Of a stretch of 64,000 nt of DNA, positions 48,629 to 61,034 are shown in pieces. Location: NCBI GenBank assembly GCA_963693285.1, contig OY848928.1, positions 4,865,827 through 4,929,826 on the forward strand, written 5' to 3'. The stretch is from Xestospongia muta. Its lineage: Eukaryota > Porifera > Demospongiae > Haplosclerida > Petrosiidae. Position numbers and translations under genes: made by a program. Position 1 is the first letter of the stretch. Every line of letters begins with the position of its first letter. The notes under the pieces were generated by a model. That model did no database searches and was not told the DNA's origin. It saw only the letters and a list, made by a program, of their open reading frames with translations.

Positions 48629-49213
48629 GGAGCAACAATTTACCACTTACTCCCTGCAAACTGTACGCATACATTACACTTAAACTATAGTCTTATGTTT
48701 ACATACATGTATTAAATAGGAAATATATTTATATATATATATAAGTACTAGTTTGGAAATTAGTTTTTAAGTGATAATTGATGTACATTTGTAAAATGTC
48801 TGGACACAGACATTCATGTTTTTAAAAATTCATTTAAGGATGTATACAATTACACTATGTTCGATAGAACATGATCTAATGTAAGTAATTGCAACCACTG
48901 GATACATAACAATGTAGTGTTACAGTGGGTGAGTAGTTATGTCTGTAGAATAGGGTTCTAATATGAGCAAATGCAAATGGATTATGTAGTAATAAGTTGT
49001 GTAGCTAGCACTAAATATGTGTTGTTACATTTTTGGTGTAGAAAGGTTTAGGCTTTTGGGAATAGAGTTTATTTAGATGTAGTACCAGGTTTATAGTATA
49101 TAGCAGATGGTGGGCTGGAGTAAGTTAGTTGTGATAGGCCATGCTGATAAGTACTGAATTATGATAACTTGGAGGCTTGTCCCACAATTTTTTATTGACG
49201 ATTGAATAAGAAA
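48629..49213. other. Spacer between tetraspanins 2 and 3
   Basis: AT-rich, no gene, no recognised repeat apart from a short (TA)n near 48730. It probably holds the 3' UTR of tetraspanin 2 and promoter of tetraspanin 3. Confidence 0.5.
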
Positions 49214-51418
49214 ATGGCTGAGCTGAACTGTTGTAATGCATGTGTGACAATTCTCCTGGTTGTCATCAATATACTATATTTGGTAAGTTAAACACAATAT
49301 TTTGTTAAATATTATTAGTAAACTATGATAAGCATGTGGGATAACGTATCTACCTGAATTCACTTAGTTTGAAGGAAAATTGTACATAAGATGGGAGGGG
49401 GGGGCTTTAAGAATGGGGGCATAGCCCCCCTAATTTGAATGATTCAGCAATTTTAAAAACATTATCAAAAAATGAATTCACATGTAACATATTTAATTCA
49501 TTGTATTTTTTCCGGAATGGTAGTAGAAGTATCAGGTTACATTAGAGCCCCCCTCCCCCCCCCCCCCTCCTAATTTTTTATGGTGTCTAAGCCACTGTAT
49601 AAGGATAAGATTATAGGATTTTATAAATAAAGGTATGTAATAGGATATATTATATACAAGGATCAATTGGAGTCCTGTCAATGTGCTCATATCTCCATCA
49701 CATTTCACTGTGCATCTTAGTATAATAAATTTAACCACAGCTATGCTAAATTTTAATAGTTAGTTAACTATTTGTCACCATATGTCAGTTTATATATATT
49801 TGTAGATAATAATAATTACTAAGTGATAAATTTTTGTTACCTTGTTTAGTTAATTGGTATATTTTTGATTTGTCTTGGAACATTTTTCCTCATTGTTGAA
49901 AGATATTTAGATGCAACTATTGGCTCCAGTATGTTCGTGGTACCAGCTGTTGTTATTCTTGTGGTGGGTATTGTGACAGTTATAATGGCTATAATCGGTA
50001 CGATAGGTGCCTGTGCTGATCTCAGTGCTCTGTTAATTATAGTATGTTGATGAGTTTGTTATTAATAATTACTTGATTGTTTTATAGTATTGTTTCCTTC
50101 TTGTTGGAGTAATTTGTGTTCAAGTGTTAGGTGGAGCATGGATCATTTACAGTAAAGACAATGTTGTAAGAATGGATGAATGGATGGATGGATGGAACAG
50201 ATGGACAGATAGGGTAGACCACATAGATGGACAGATGGATGTACTCTGATAAATTATATCTTATTTATTTTCTAGGAACAAAAAGTTAGTAAACAGTTAA
50301 TGAAGTGTCTTCAAGACTACACAACTGCTACTAATGCAAGTTACAATGAAGTAAAAAATGATGTTATTGATTTTGTGCAAGATACAGTAAGTTATATATC
50401 TATTTAATAACTAATAACTATATAATATATTATATAGTTTCATTGCTGTGGTATCAATGGACCTACTGATTGGTTAACACATAATCCAAAGTATTTTGTA
50501 TCAAATGGAGTACCTGACAGTTGTTTATGTTACTCTGGTAGCAGTAATGATTGTTATAATCTTTCTCCATTGACATATAGTGTGTGGAAAAAGGTACATA
50601 TTATTGTAATATAGTTATTAATGAACAACAGAATAACTATATTGTAAGAGAAGGAAGCTAGGGGGAGGGGCTCTAACTTTTGGTTTGTTTTGTAAAGGAT
50701 ATTGTACCGTATACCAGGATTTATTGGCGACTGATAAAATTTGGTGAATTGGCAAATTTCAAAAAAATCACCAAATTAAATAACAGTCAAAATTTATCAC
50801 GTATTCGCCATTCCCACATGCCCACAATTTTAACAATAGCACTCTATACACTTTGTACACATGATATGGTAGCCTCTAACAACAGAATCAAACCTGAACT
50901 CCATTTTCATTAAAATGGGTGTGGTAACAAGACATGCTAAATTCATCGAATTTAATCTCGCCAATTATATAATTTTACAATTCTGCCAAATTTTATCGTC
51001 GCCAATAAATCCCAGTATACGGTATATTACAATGTGATAATATTTATAGTCCTGGTTGTAATGTTTTACTTTATTTTACTATTTCTTTATATATAGGGCT
51101 GTGATGAGAAAGTCCGTGATGAAATCAATAATATCATGACTGGTTTTGCAGATGGCCTATGGGTTCTTAGTGGATTTCAAGTTAGCTACCCTCTCTCTCT
51201 TCCCCTAATAACTGCTATCTCATCTCTTGTAGATACTGACTCTAGTGCTGAGCTGTGGATTTTGTTGTTGTATTAGGTCTTCAAGATCAGATGAGCATAG
51301 AGCAATGGCTGTTGAATACATGCCATCGTCCACTATTTATAATTATGGAAGTCATGATATGCCATCTTCCACTACTTATAATTATGGAAGTAATGATGCA
51401 GTAGCTACGAGGTTATAG
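49214..51418 (+). CDS. Tetraspanin 3
   Basis: Exons: 49214-49282, 49850-50041, 50088-50165, 50276-50386, 50438-50593, 51097-51180, 51233-51418; 291 aa. CCG in FHCCGINGPTDW. The large loop cysteines are SCLCYSGSSNDC and GC before TM4. The cytoplasmic tail contains an internal duplication (MPSSTIYNYGSHD then MPSSTTYNYGSND), giving two YNYG units; tetraspanin 4 lacks this duplication and has one INNYGS. Intron 1 contains a G-run/C-run fold-back, intron 5 a TIR element. Closest relative is tetraspanin 4. Confidence 0.92.
49386..49578. repeat. Fold-back with G-run and C-run arms in tetraspanin 3 intron 1
   Basis: GGGAGGGGGGGGCTTTAAG near the left end and TTAGAGCCCCCCTCCCCCCC near the right end face each other about 150 bp apart. 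Probably a small inverted-repeat element whose ends expanded into homopolymer runs. Confidence 0.6.
50706..51023. mobile_element. 318-bp TIR element in tetraspanin 3 intron 5
   Basis: Long imperfect inverted ends: left ACCGTATACCAGGATTTATT, then GGCGACTGATAAAATTTGG; right, reversed, ACCGTATACTGGGATTTATT, then GGCGACGATAAAATTTGG. Possible TA target duplication. No coding capacity. The homologous intron in tetraspanin 4 (about 54365-54395) has only a short palindromic remnant. Confidence 0.85.
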
Positions 51419-51692
51419 TCCAACAAATAACAATTATATTAATCTTGATCTCTATTGAAATGTTAATATAGTATTCTTAATTTTTACAATCTTTTTTATT
51501 GTGTGTGAGACTAGAGCAAAACAACTTGACAAATTAAAAAAAAGAATATCAAACTACTACTCAAAACAGACTACCAGTAATACTAGTAACATTTTGATGT
51601 AGATATTAACGAGCTTTTCAACTTGCATTGACGCGAACCAGGCAGAAAAGACACGCCTCTTGTAGACACACCTTCTGCCATCCAATAGCAAA

Positions 51693-54600
51693 ATGGCTGA
51701 TCTGAACGGTTGTGGTATATTTATCAAAATCATCTTGATTATTATCAATATACTATATTTAGTAAGTTAAACTTACGTACTACTATTTTTAGAAAGCATA
51801 TTACCATATTTAGGGCTAGAAATATGAATGACGTATTCTGGGACTGTTGTAATATGAATATAAGTAATCGAGTGGTTACTATAGTTTATTGAGCATTCTA
51901 GTACAATGTATTTCACTGGATTTGGTCACAGCTGGTATACTAATCAAAATGGTTACACTTTACTAGAACATATGGAGCACCTATAACAACAGGAATGCAC
52001 TTACAAATATTCATAACAGGAAATTACTATGATTACATATGTAAAACCAAAGTTCTGACTGTATACTTTATGCTGTTAATAAAAATGCAGACACGAGTAC
52101 CACGAGGCATCTCATAGAATCGAGTGCAAACAAGATGTTTCCAATTGGGTTGGGCTCCTGATTTTGATTGTATATTGAATATTCATAACTGCAGTCCTGT
52201 TGTTAAGGCTGATTCACACTACACACGTAGAGCATTGCGTTACGATCGGAAGTGTCTACAAACAAATGAGCATGTGCTATGTAACGCAAGAGTAGAAATA
52301 TTTTTTACTCTTGCGTTACGTTACATGTCATTGTTGGTCTGTAGGGACTTTCGGTCGTAACGCAATGCTCTACGTGCGTAGTGTGAATCAGCCATTAGAG
52401 GACAAAAAAGTATCAATGCTTGGTTTTTATTCTGATTCTCTTACTTAATTCTACAATCAATTTGTAATCAATTTGACAAGCAGTTATTTAAAGTGGGCGT
52501 GTCCATTTATGTGACTCAGATGATGTTAGGTCTATGCTTAAGAATTTAAGATTTAAGGAACAATCCATTGTTATTGAGTGAAACTGTTCCCTGTACTCTA
52601 GATCTTAAACTCCTAAGCGTAGGGCTAACATGTTATTGAGTGAAACTGTTCCCTATACTCTAGATCTTAAACTCCTAAGCGTAGGGCTAACATGTTATTG
52701 AGTGAAACTGTTCCCTATACTCTAGATCTTAAACTCCTAAGCGTAGGGCTAACATGTTATTGAGTGAAACTGTTCCCTATACTCTAGATCTTAAACTCCT
52801 AAGCGTAGGGCTAACATGTTATTGAGTGAAACTGTTCCCTATACTCTAGATCTTAAACTCCTAAGCGTAGGGCTAACATGTTATTGAGTGAAACTGTTCC
52901 CTATACTCTAGATCTTAAACTCCTAAGCGTAGGGCTAACATGTTATTGAGTGAAACTGTTCCCTATACTCTAGATCTTAAACTCCTAAGCGTAGGGCTAA
53001 CATGTTATTGAGTGAAACTGTTCCCTATACTCTAGATCTTAAACTCCTAAGCGTAGGGCTAACATGTTATTGAGTGAAAATGTTCCCTATACTCTAGATC
53101 TTAAACTCCTAAGCGTAGGGCTAACATGTTATTGAGTGAAACTGTTCCCTATACTCTAGATCTTAAACTCCTAAGCGTAGGGCTAACATGTTATTGAGTG
53201 AAACTGTTCCCTATACTCTAGATCTTAAACTCCTAAGCGTAGGGCTAACATGGCCATGCCCACTCCAAATAAACTAAGCTTGTAATAAATTGGCTTTAAA
53301 ATGAAATGAGAATCAGTATATTAATTGAATATTTGTACTTACCAAAACTTGGCTTTTATCCTCTAGGGCACTCCATATGAGCCTTTAGAGTTTAGTTTAT
53401 TGATATAGCAACCACTAATTCATAACTTTATATTATCTTTGTCTAGTTAATTGGTTTACTTTTGGCTTGTCTTGGGACATTTTTCCTCATTGTTGAAAGA
53501 TATTTAAATGCAACTATTGGCTCCAGTATGTTAATGCTACCAGCTGTTATTATTCTTGTAGTGGGTATTGTGACAGTTGTAATTGCTATAACTGGTATGG
53601 TAGGTGCCTGTGCTGATCTCAGTGCTCTGTTAATTATAGTATGTTGATGAGTTTGTTATTAATAATTACTTGATTGTTTTATAGTATTGTTTCCTTCTTG
53701 TTGGACTAATTTGTGTTCAAGTGTTAGGTGGAGCATGGATCATTCACTATAGAGCCAATGTTGTAAGAATGAATGAATGGATGGATGGATGGATGGCACA
53801 CTTGGAGAGACCAGATAGATGGACAGATAGGCCAGACTAGATAGATGAATAATTTATATCTTATTTATTTCTAGGAGCAAAAAATTAGTAAACAGTTAAT
53901 GAAGTGTCTTCAAAACTACACAACTATAGATAACATCAATTACAATGAAGTAAATAATGACGTTATTGATTTTGTACAAGATACAGTAAGTTATATATCA
54001 ATTTAATAGCTAATGACTATATCATATGTTATATAGTTTCATTGCTGTGGTATCAATGGACCTATTGATTGGTTAACACATAATCCAAAGTATTTTACAT
54101 CAAATGGAGTACCTGACAGTTGTTTATGTTACTCTGGTAGCAGTAATGATTGTTATAATCGTTCTCCATTTACATTTAGTGTGTGGAAAAAGGTACTCTT
54201 ATTATTATAATATAGTTATTAATGGACAATAGATGTTAGCAAAGGTGCATTTTAATAATCTTAATATTTCTATAGAGCATAGACTATAGGTATATATACC
54301 AGTACCAGTAAGTAGTTATATCTTTAGGTAACGTTGATATCTGTTAATTTATCTTGTAAAGGATATGATATACTGAGTCCAGTATATTGTATATTACAAT
54401 GTGATGATATTTATAGTCCTGGTTGTAATGTTTTATTTTATTTTGCTATTTCTTCTCATATAGGGCTGTGATGATAAAGTCCATAATGAAGTTGACAATA
54501 TTATGACTGGTTTTGCAGTGGGTCTTATGGTTTTCAGTGGATTCCAAGTACATATAGCTAGCACCAATCTTACATTTCTCTCTCTCTTTCTTTCTCTCTC

Positions 54601-54809
54601 TCTCTGATAACTGTTATCTCATCTCTTTGTAGGTACTGACTCTAGTGCTAAGCATTGGACTTTGTTGTTGTATCATGTCTTCAAGATCTGATCGGCATAA
54701 AGCAATAGCCATTGGATATTCACCATTGTCTTATCCTTCTGCATATACATCTATTAATAATTATGGAAGCACTGATGCGGTAGCTACAGAGGCTATAGGC
54801 CAGTATTAA
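51693..54809 (+). CDS. Tetraspanin 4
   Basis: Exons: 51693-51761, 53447-53638, 53685-53762, 53875-53985, 54037-54192, 54464-54547, 54633-54809; 288 aa. CCG in FHCCGINGPIDW; same loop cysteines as tetraspanin 3 (SCLCYSGSSNDC). Exons 2-6 are close to tetraspanin 3. Intron 1 is 1,685 bp because it holds a 187-bp palindromic MITE and a 62-bp satellite array in a larger fold-back. Confidence 0.92.
52207..52393. mobile_element. 187-bp palindromic MITE
   Basis: Begins GGCTGATTCACACTACACAC and ends with its near-exact reverse complement (left arm TACGATCGG, right arm TACGACCGA). The arms cover most of the element, leaving a short centre. TTA occurs on both sides one base out, which hints at a PIF/Harbinger-type target site, not proven. 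Located in intron 1 of tetraspanin 4. Confidence 0.88.
52571..53252. repeat. 62-bp satellite, 11 tandem copies
   Basis: Exactly 682 bp = 11 x 62. Unit starts TTATTGAGTGAAACTGTTCC and ends GCGTAGGGCTAACATG. Copies are nearly identical: the first has CCCTGTACTC and one late copy has GAAAATG. An inverted partial unit lies just upstream (about 52522-52560). Confidence 0.97.
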
Positions 54810-54915
54810 CAATGATTATAATCATGATCTCTGTTAATATATCATTTAATTTTTACTCCATTAAAATTAATAATTATAATTAACCATAATATTAATAACA
54901 AACCGCACCTCCAGG

Positions 54916-55082
54916 GTGGTTCTTGGTGTAACTTGACTATGATGACATCAATGAAACGACACATAATGATGTCATCATATTGATGACATCACCTAAACCC
55001 TAAACCAAACCTAACATTATTCACAAGTGATGTCATCATAGGACATGTTACATCATCAGCCAGATTACACCAAGAAGCACCC
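54916..55082. mobile_element. 167-bp MITE, copy 2, upstream of tetraspanin 5
   Basis: Same family as 47334-47498: TTCTTGGTGTAAC / TTACACCAAGAA ends, internal TGATGTCATCAT palindromes and CCTAAACCCTAAACCAAAC. Flanked by a direct CACCTCCAGG (54906-54915 and 55083-55092), longer than the flank of copy 1, so the target-site length is not settled. Confidence 0.82.
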
Positions 55083-55154
55083 CACCTCCAGGAACTAACT
55101 CAAAGTTAACTTACACATTCTGGTCAAGTAAAACGTACTGATATCGTTCGAGAT

Positions 55155-57254
55155 ATGGCCGAAGGACTAAACTGTTGTGGTATTTTGACGAAAGTCGTTC
55201 TGATTTTAATCAACATCTTCTATTTGGTGAGTGTTCTTGATATACCTGGCTTCGTCCTTTTTACATGTGCTGCAGAGGCCAAACGTTCAATTCCAGTAAA
55301 CTGTTTTTATCAATTGTATTGTTTTCTAGGTCATTGGTCTTTTACTGACTGGTATTGCCGCATATACGTTTATTCATCTTATGGAGGATGCAACAATTGG
55401 CGCCATTGTTCTCTTGGTTGTTGGAGTTGTTACAATGCTCACTGCTACTATGGGAATAGTAGGAGCAGCTGCTCATCTCTGGCCATTATTGATTGTGGTA
55501 AGAGTCTAATGAATGTAGCTTTTATATGGTGTATCCATATTACCAGTAATATTACCAGGCTATGGTTACATTCATAGTACAGTAGTGAATATACATTGAC
55601 TAGCTGAGATCCTTTGTAGGTGAATATTATTTTCTATACATTTCTGAAAGATATTTTCTAACTCCTGGGTTTATATAGAGTCTTTTTAGTTTATACTAAA
55701 CAAACACTATCAATACTAGACTATTTATACTAAAAAACACTATCAATACAACTATCAAATTCTGATGGTATTTGGCATTTAGTCATTTTGACTGTAGATG
55801 GCAAATTCCATAGTGCGAGGGAGTTCTCATTAGTAATGACATTTATCACTCTAACATAACAGTATTATAAATATAAGCAGAGAGTATAGTTACATGAGTT
55901 ATGATGTTATATATAGCATCATATGATTATATGTGCTATATATAGCATCATATGATAATATTAGCTATATATATATAGCATCATATGATTATATGTGCTA
56001 TATATAGCATCATATGACAAGAGTTGTCCATGTATTGATAAAATGATGAGTGTACTACCTGTTAATAATTATATCCTTTAAAAGTAATCGCTGTTTACAC
56101 TGTATCAACAACTGTCGTGTGTTTAATATGTTATGGCCTCTCTTGGCATTGACTTTGTTATTCTTGTTCTATTTTTCTCTAGTATTCTGTGTTTTTGTTT
56201 GCACTTATCGCACTGCAAATAACAGCTGGAATTGTTGCTTTTATTAGCATTAACAAAATTGTAAGGAAGTGTTAAGTATAACAATAAGTTAACATATACT
56301 AACTGTTAGTATTGCTAATTGTTATTGTTATAAAACTGTTTCATTTATCATTTGTATGTATGTGTTATATTATTAGGAAGGGGCTGTTGGTAATGTATTG
56401 AAAGAATGCATTGAAAACTACACAACCACAGACAGTCTGAAATATAATGAACGATGCAATGATCTTATTGATTTTGTACAAGAAACAGTAAGCTGTACAT
56501 ATCACTGTTGTATACTGTCATCCTGAGAGTGTATTTCATATATTGATTTTAATATACTTTCTTGTAAAGAATTGTAGTTTCAAATTATATCTGCTCTGCT
56601 TAATAGTTTTCATTTCATAATTTTAGTTCCATTGCTGTGGTCTGACACAACCTGCTGATTGGTTTGTTTTAAACAGTCGTTATATAATAGCCAATGGACC
56701 TCCTGCCAGCTGCAATTGTGATTCTACAACAGACTCTACTAATAACCAATGTCTTTATCTATCATCTGAGCTGCTTCATCTGGATATCTCAGCAACAAAC
56801 TTGCATGTTTGGAAAAGAGTAAGTTGTAGATAATAATAATAACTGTTGTCAAGGTCATCTAAAGTAATATCTGTTTAATTATGTAATTACAATTGTATTT
56901 TTTGTTTCCTAAAGGGTTGTAGAGACGCTTTCTCAGACTTCTTGAAGAAGTATGCAATTGCTTTAGGCAGTATTTCTGCTTTCTTTGGTTTAATCCAGGT
57001 TAGTGCATACGATAATTAAAATATTTAAAAAATCTCTTTCTTTCTCTTCTCTTTTCCCTCTCTCTCTCTAGTTGTTGACACTAATAATGACTATTGGTTT
57101 TATTTTGTGCGTTGTTGTGTCCAATAAGAGGCGACGACGTGCTGCTCACATCCAGAATGTGGCATACATGCCATTAGATGCCTATCCTTCTAATACGATT
57201 GTTAATAATTATAAGGAGAATGAATATACTCCTGCTAATGCTACAATACAGTGA
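55155..57254 (+). CDS. Tetraspanin 5
   Basis: Exons: 55155-55226, 55330-55497, 56183-56260, 56377-56487, 56627-56818, 56915-56998, 57072-57254; 295 aa. CCG in FHCCGLTQPADW. The large extracellular loop is longer than in the other four (extra block around SSELLHLDISATN in exon 5), and exon 2 is shorter (168 nt). The tail is basic near the membrane (NKRRRRAAH). It is the most diverged member of the array. Intron 2 has an AT-rich palindromic repeat at about 55907-56018. Confidence 0.92.
55907..56018. repeat. Palindromic AT-rich tandem repeat in tetraspanin 5 intron 2
   Basis: Four TATATAGCATCATATGA units in tandem, separated by TTATATGTGC- or TAATATTAGC-type spacers. Each unit contains the palindrome ATCATATGAT. 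Confidence 0.85.
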
Positions 57255-58309
57255 CCACACCCACTGTAATTGATAAGCCTTAAGTATTTAATAAACACAT
57301 TGCTTTGTATTATGTTATTGTGATTGTTGTACTATTTTGACTAATAAATTTTACAGGAAAATTCATTACTTTACTCATTGTACTCAAAATCATTAACAAC
57401 AACAACAACCATTTGTGTTAAGATGGGGCTGCTTATATGGAAAATAGTATACAAGGACTTGTTTCTAAAGATTTAAGAATATAGGTCCATCATATTGTGT
57501 GTAATAGTAGATTATGGCAGACACAAGCAGCATTCTGAAGTTCTGGTTGCATAAAATATTAAAACACAATGAGACAACAAGAATGCCTATTTGCAATTGC
57601 TCTTCAGTGGGTGTTACAACAGGACCTTGTACTCCTAACAAAGGGAGTACATGGGAAATGACAAACGCGGTAAAGAAAGATTTCTTATTGTAGAAGATAA
57701 GACTACATGTGACTACAAACTACAGTACAACAATATTCTATAGAACTATTTAAAATAGTGTAGTCTGATTTAAGTCTTCAAGTATAGATATCTACTCATT
57801 GTACTGCTACAAAAAGTATAATTGGACATTCAAATTTAGAATATTCATATATGTCAGTGACTTCATTGATGTAAGTGAAGTGTTTCCTTCTCTATAGGTA
57901 CTAGTGATGGTTCACCAGTTGTAGAAGGTATCTTTGTTAGAACAAGACTGATACTTTCTACAATATAGGACTCTACAGACTATTTCTTGTAAAGAACAAT
58001 GTGTTAAGAGAAAAAGACACTATATCTTTTGTAAGAGACACTGAATTAAGTGCTTTTACAACACGATAACATATTGAAAAGGAGACATTAAGTACAAAAC
58101 AAGTTGGATGATTGATAAAGCATTTGTGTCATGAGGAATTAATCCCCTCCATTTCAGAGTGGTGCTGTTGTGGAGTTCCATCCTGATATGTCTGGGAATA
58201 ACTAATATTATGCTTTAAAATTCAGCTATATAACATTTACACACGTGAACTAATTATTTTAATTTCTAATAATTACATCATCAATATACATGCCCGGCGG
58301 GTACCTGCT
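57255..58309. other. Spacer between tetraspanin 5 and the coiled-coil gene
   Basis: About 1 kb AT-rich. I see no supported exon, RNA gene or transposon end. It contains the 3' UTRs of two converging genes. Confidence 0.5.
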
Positions 58310-60851
58310 TTAATCTTTGTCATCAGTTGGTAGTCTTGTTCGTTTCAATCTGTCTTTTTGCAAAAAGGACTGCACTCGGTTTATTTGATGACACAATTGA
58401 GTGTCCATGAACTCTTCGTCAACATCTTCATCTGATAACATCACTGCAAGATCATGTATAAGACATGCATCTTTATGAGCTACTTCCACATCTCCTTCTG
58501 ATACTGAAGAGTCTATGCCAGTTTTACTGGCTAATTTAGACTCAGTCTCAATTTCAGGCACCAATTTTCCAGATTCAGTCTCAGTTGTAGAAATTGAATT
58601 GGTACTGTCCTCAATGTTTGTTACTGAGTTAGAAATAGGTTCAGACTCATACTGACTGGGTTTGGAATTTAAAGTGTTACCATCTTCAGATTCATTTAAT
58701 GTGATAATATGAGCTTCACAATTGTTTTTACTGACATCAACTGGGTTATTTAGATTGCATTCTATGGGATCTGCTGACAATAAGGATGACTGGTCACTGT
58801 TGCATTCTGTTGGTAGCAAAGTATGAGATTCTCTATTGTTTACAACTGTTAGAAATTGCTGTGACTCTTTCTTGCTCAATACTACTTCTGGTATTGGTTC
58901 TGTTGTTGGTATTAGATCAGGACTATTGTCATATGATCTAGGTTTCTTTAATTGGGGAGATGAAGTCATCTCTTTATTTTGCTGTGAAGATCGTTTGCTT
59001 CTAGGTCTACTTGGAGTTATATTATCAGGAGTGGGAACAGTAACACACTCTTCTTCATGATTGGACAGCTCAATCATGGGAGACTTGTTTGTATTTTCAG
59101 AAATGTCATTGTAAGACACTTCTCTTTCATCAACCTGTATATATAAAATAAGATGATATCACATAGAGGCTTAGATTTATTAATATACTTGATCTTCCTT
59201 TATTCCTGAGATCTTGGTCAACTTCTCCGCTAATTCCAAACTTTGTTGCATCTCCGAGAGTCTTGTGATCATTTCAATTTTTTCTTTCTCAAACTGAGCT
59301 ATTTTTAGTTGGTTATTCTCTGATTCAATCTTTTGAAGACTTAGCTATATAATTCAAATACTACTATATCAAGTATAGACATTTTATTCATACTTCATTT
59401 TTTGTTTCTTCCATGATGTTATTTTCTCTGACTTTCTCCTCTTGAAGAAGGGCAAACTTCTCTTCAAGTAGCTCATGAGAAATTTGCAGAGAACAATAGT
59501 CTTGCTGCAAGGACTTAAGACGCTGAGTGAGATCTAAAACCTGGGATTGAGAAAATCTAAACAGTCCAACACGATGTTATACTGTACATTTTCTTCATGC
59601 TGTTTGTTGTCATTTTTTAGTTTCTTTTCCAAACTGTTACACTGGTCATCTTTCAATGTTAGTTCTTGTTGCAAATGCTCCATTTGTTTCTTTAATTCAC
59701 CAACTTCCTCTTTTAAGTTGGTCTACATAGCAAAGAACAAAGATTTACAGCTTTGATATACTAAGCACGTGTGAACCTCATGATTTGTAGCTATTGTTAT
59801 TGTTACCACGTGTTTATCAATGAGTTGATGAGCTTCCTTGAGAGACTGAAGGACAGAGCAATGCTCTTCTCTTAACTGAGTTAGCTGAGTCTCAAGTTGA
59901 TGTACTACTTCCTTTTGCTATAATAGAGAATAATGATCCAAAATTATGAATACTATTATAATTGTTGATTAGAACACTTACAATTTTTATTTCCTGTTCA
60001 ATGTTTCTTCCTTTATCATTTAGGGAATGGTCTTCTTTTGAAACACTCGATATCATGACCTATGTAATAAAATGTATTGTATTGGAATCACAAGAGTACT
60101 CTACCTTTGCTTCAGTTAGTTCTTTATAGCATTTACTAAGGTTTTCTTTGTATTCATTAATCAAGCATTCCTGATGACTATTAATATATTGAAGCTTCTT
60201 ATTTAATACCATAGCTTCCTTCACTATAGAAAAACAAAAAAAAACATCATCAACTAGATATACATTTCATAATATCACATGTACCATTATTTTCTAGTGC
60301 GTCAATCTGTTCAGTGATCTCCATCACTTGTCTATCAACAGCTATGCATTGTTGTTCTGTCTGGCTCAATTGACTATGATAACTGTCACGTGATGATGTA
60401 AGGACCTGAAAAGTATGCTCCTATTATTTAAAAAGTAAAATATCAAACATTTTAAAAATAAATACCTGTTCTCCCAATTTCTTTTCAAGAGTATATTTAC
60501 TCATCTATACCATAGTGTGTGTGAGTGAGAGAGAGAGAGAGAGGGGGGGGGGGAGGAGAGAGGGAGAGGAAATGAGAGATTTTATTAATTTAAACTACTG
60601 CCATAACTGACTAACATGGAGAGCTCTGATTTCATCTTTCAATGTTTGAAATTCTTTCTCTTTCCCTTCATTACAGCAAGCCAGTTTAATCTAACAAGAC
60701 AAAGGTTCAATATATGTCACTACTCATGACATATGAATAGTACTTTTTCCTCTTCAAGTTGTCTCATTTGATCATGATATTTTCTTTGTATATCAGACTC
60801 TTGTTGTAAATGACTCTCAACAAGTTCAGATAGCTTCTGTTGTTGTTCCTC
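58310..60851 (-). CDS. Coiled-coil protein with acidic C-terminus (5' end unresolved)
   Basis: At least eleven minus-strand exons: 60851-60744, 60690-60616, 60504-60466, 60405-60285, 60223-60105, 60059-59982, 59917-59777, 59722-59588, 59540-59394, 59344-59189, 59134-58310; at least 647 aa in one unbroken phase. The first ~370 residues are Gln/Glu/Lys/Leu-rich heptad-type coiled coil (for example KLSELVESHLQQESDIQRKY). The last ~275 are low-complexity, Ser/Glu-rich and probably disordered, with one basic patch (RPRSKRSS) that may be a nuclear signal. The true start is not clear: an ATG in a tiny upstream exon would need a 35-bp intron. Family not recognised; a scaffold or cytoskeletal role would be a guess. 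Confidence 0.8.
60515..60575. repeat. (GT)/(GA)/(G)n simple-sequence tract
   Basis: GTGTGTGAGTGAGAGAGAG followed by a G run and purine-rich sequence in an intron of the coiled-coil gene. Confidence 0.85.
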
Positions 60852-61034
60852 CTATTAATGCAAAAATGGAACATCAAAATAATTACATTCATTGTTTAGC
60901 AAATAAAACAACGTGGGCGTGGCTCAAAAGGTGTATTTGGTAAACAAAGAAACAAGGTGAGTTTTCTTCTCCTAGGCTAGTAAATTTATACCTAATTCAA
61001 ACATAAAGCTTATATCTTATCTTTAGTTTACAGA

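Noticed and set aside
50680..50913. Plus-strand frame in tetraspanin 3 intron 5
   Set aside because: It is inside the TIR element; sequence symmetry, not coding.
52124..52360. Plus-strand frame in tetraspanin 4 intron 1
   Set aside because: It lies largely within the palindromic MITE and has no protein similarity.
52571..53252. Regular direct repeats resembling a CRISPR array
   Set aside because: The 62-bp units are contiguous with no unique spacers, and the setting is an animal intron. It is a satellite.
57480..57960. Possible small gene after tetraspanin 5 starting near an ATGGCAGAC
   Set aside because: The frame closes quickly, and no splice-supported extension or conserved motif was found.
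58836..59060. Plus-strand frame opposite the acidic tail of the coiled-coil gene
   Set aside because: Low-complexity shadow of the minus-strand coding sequence.
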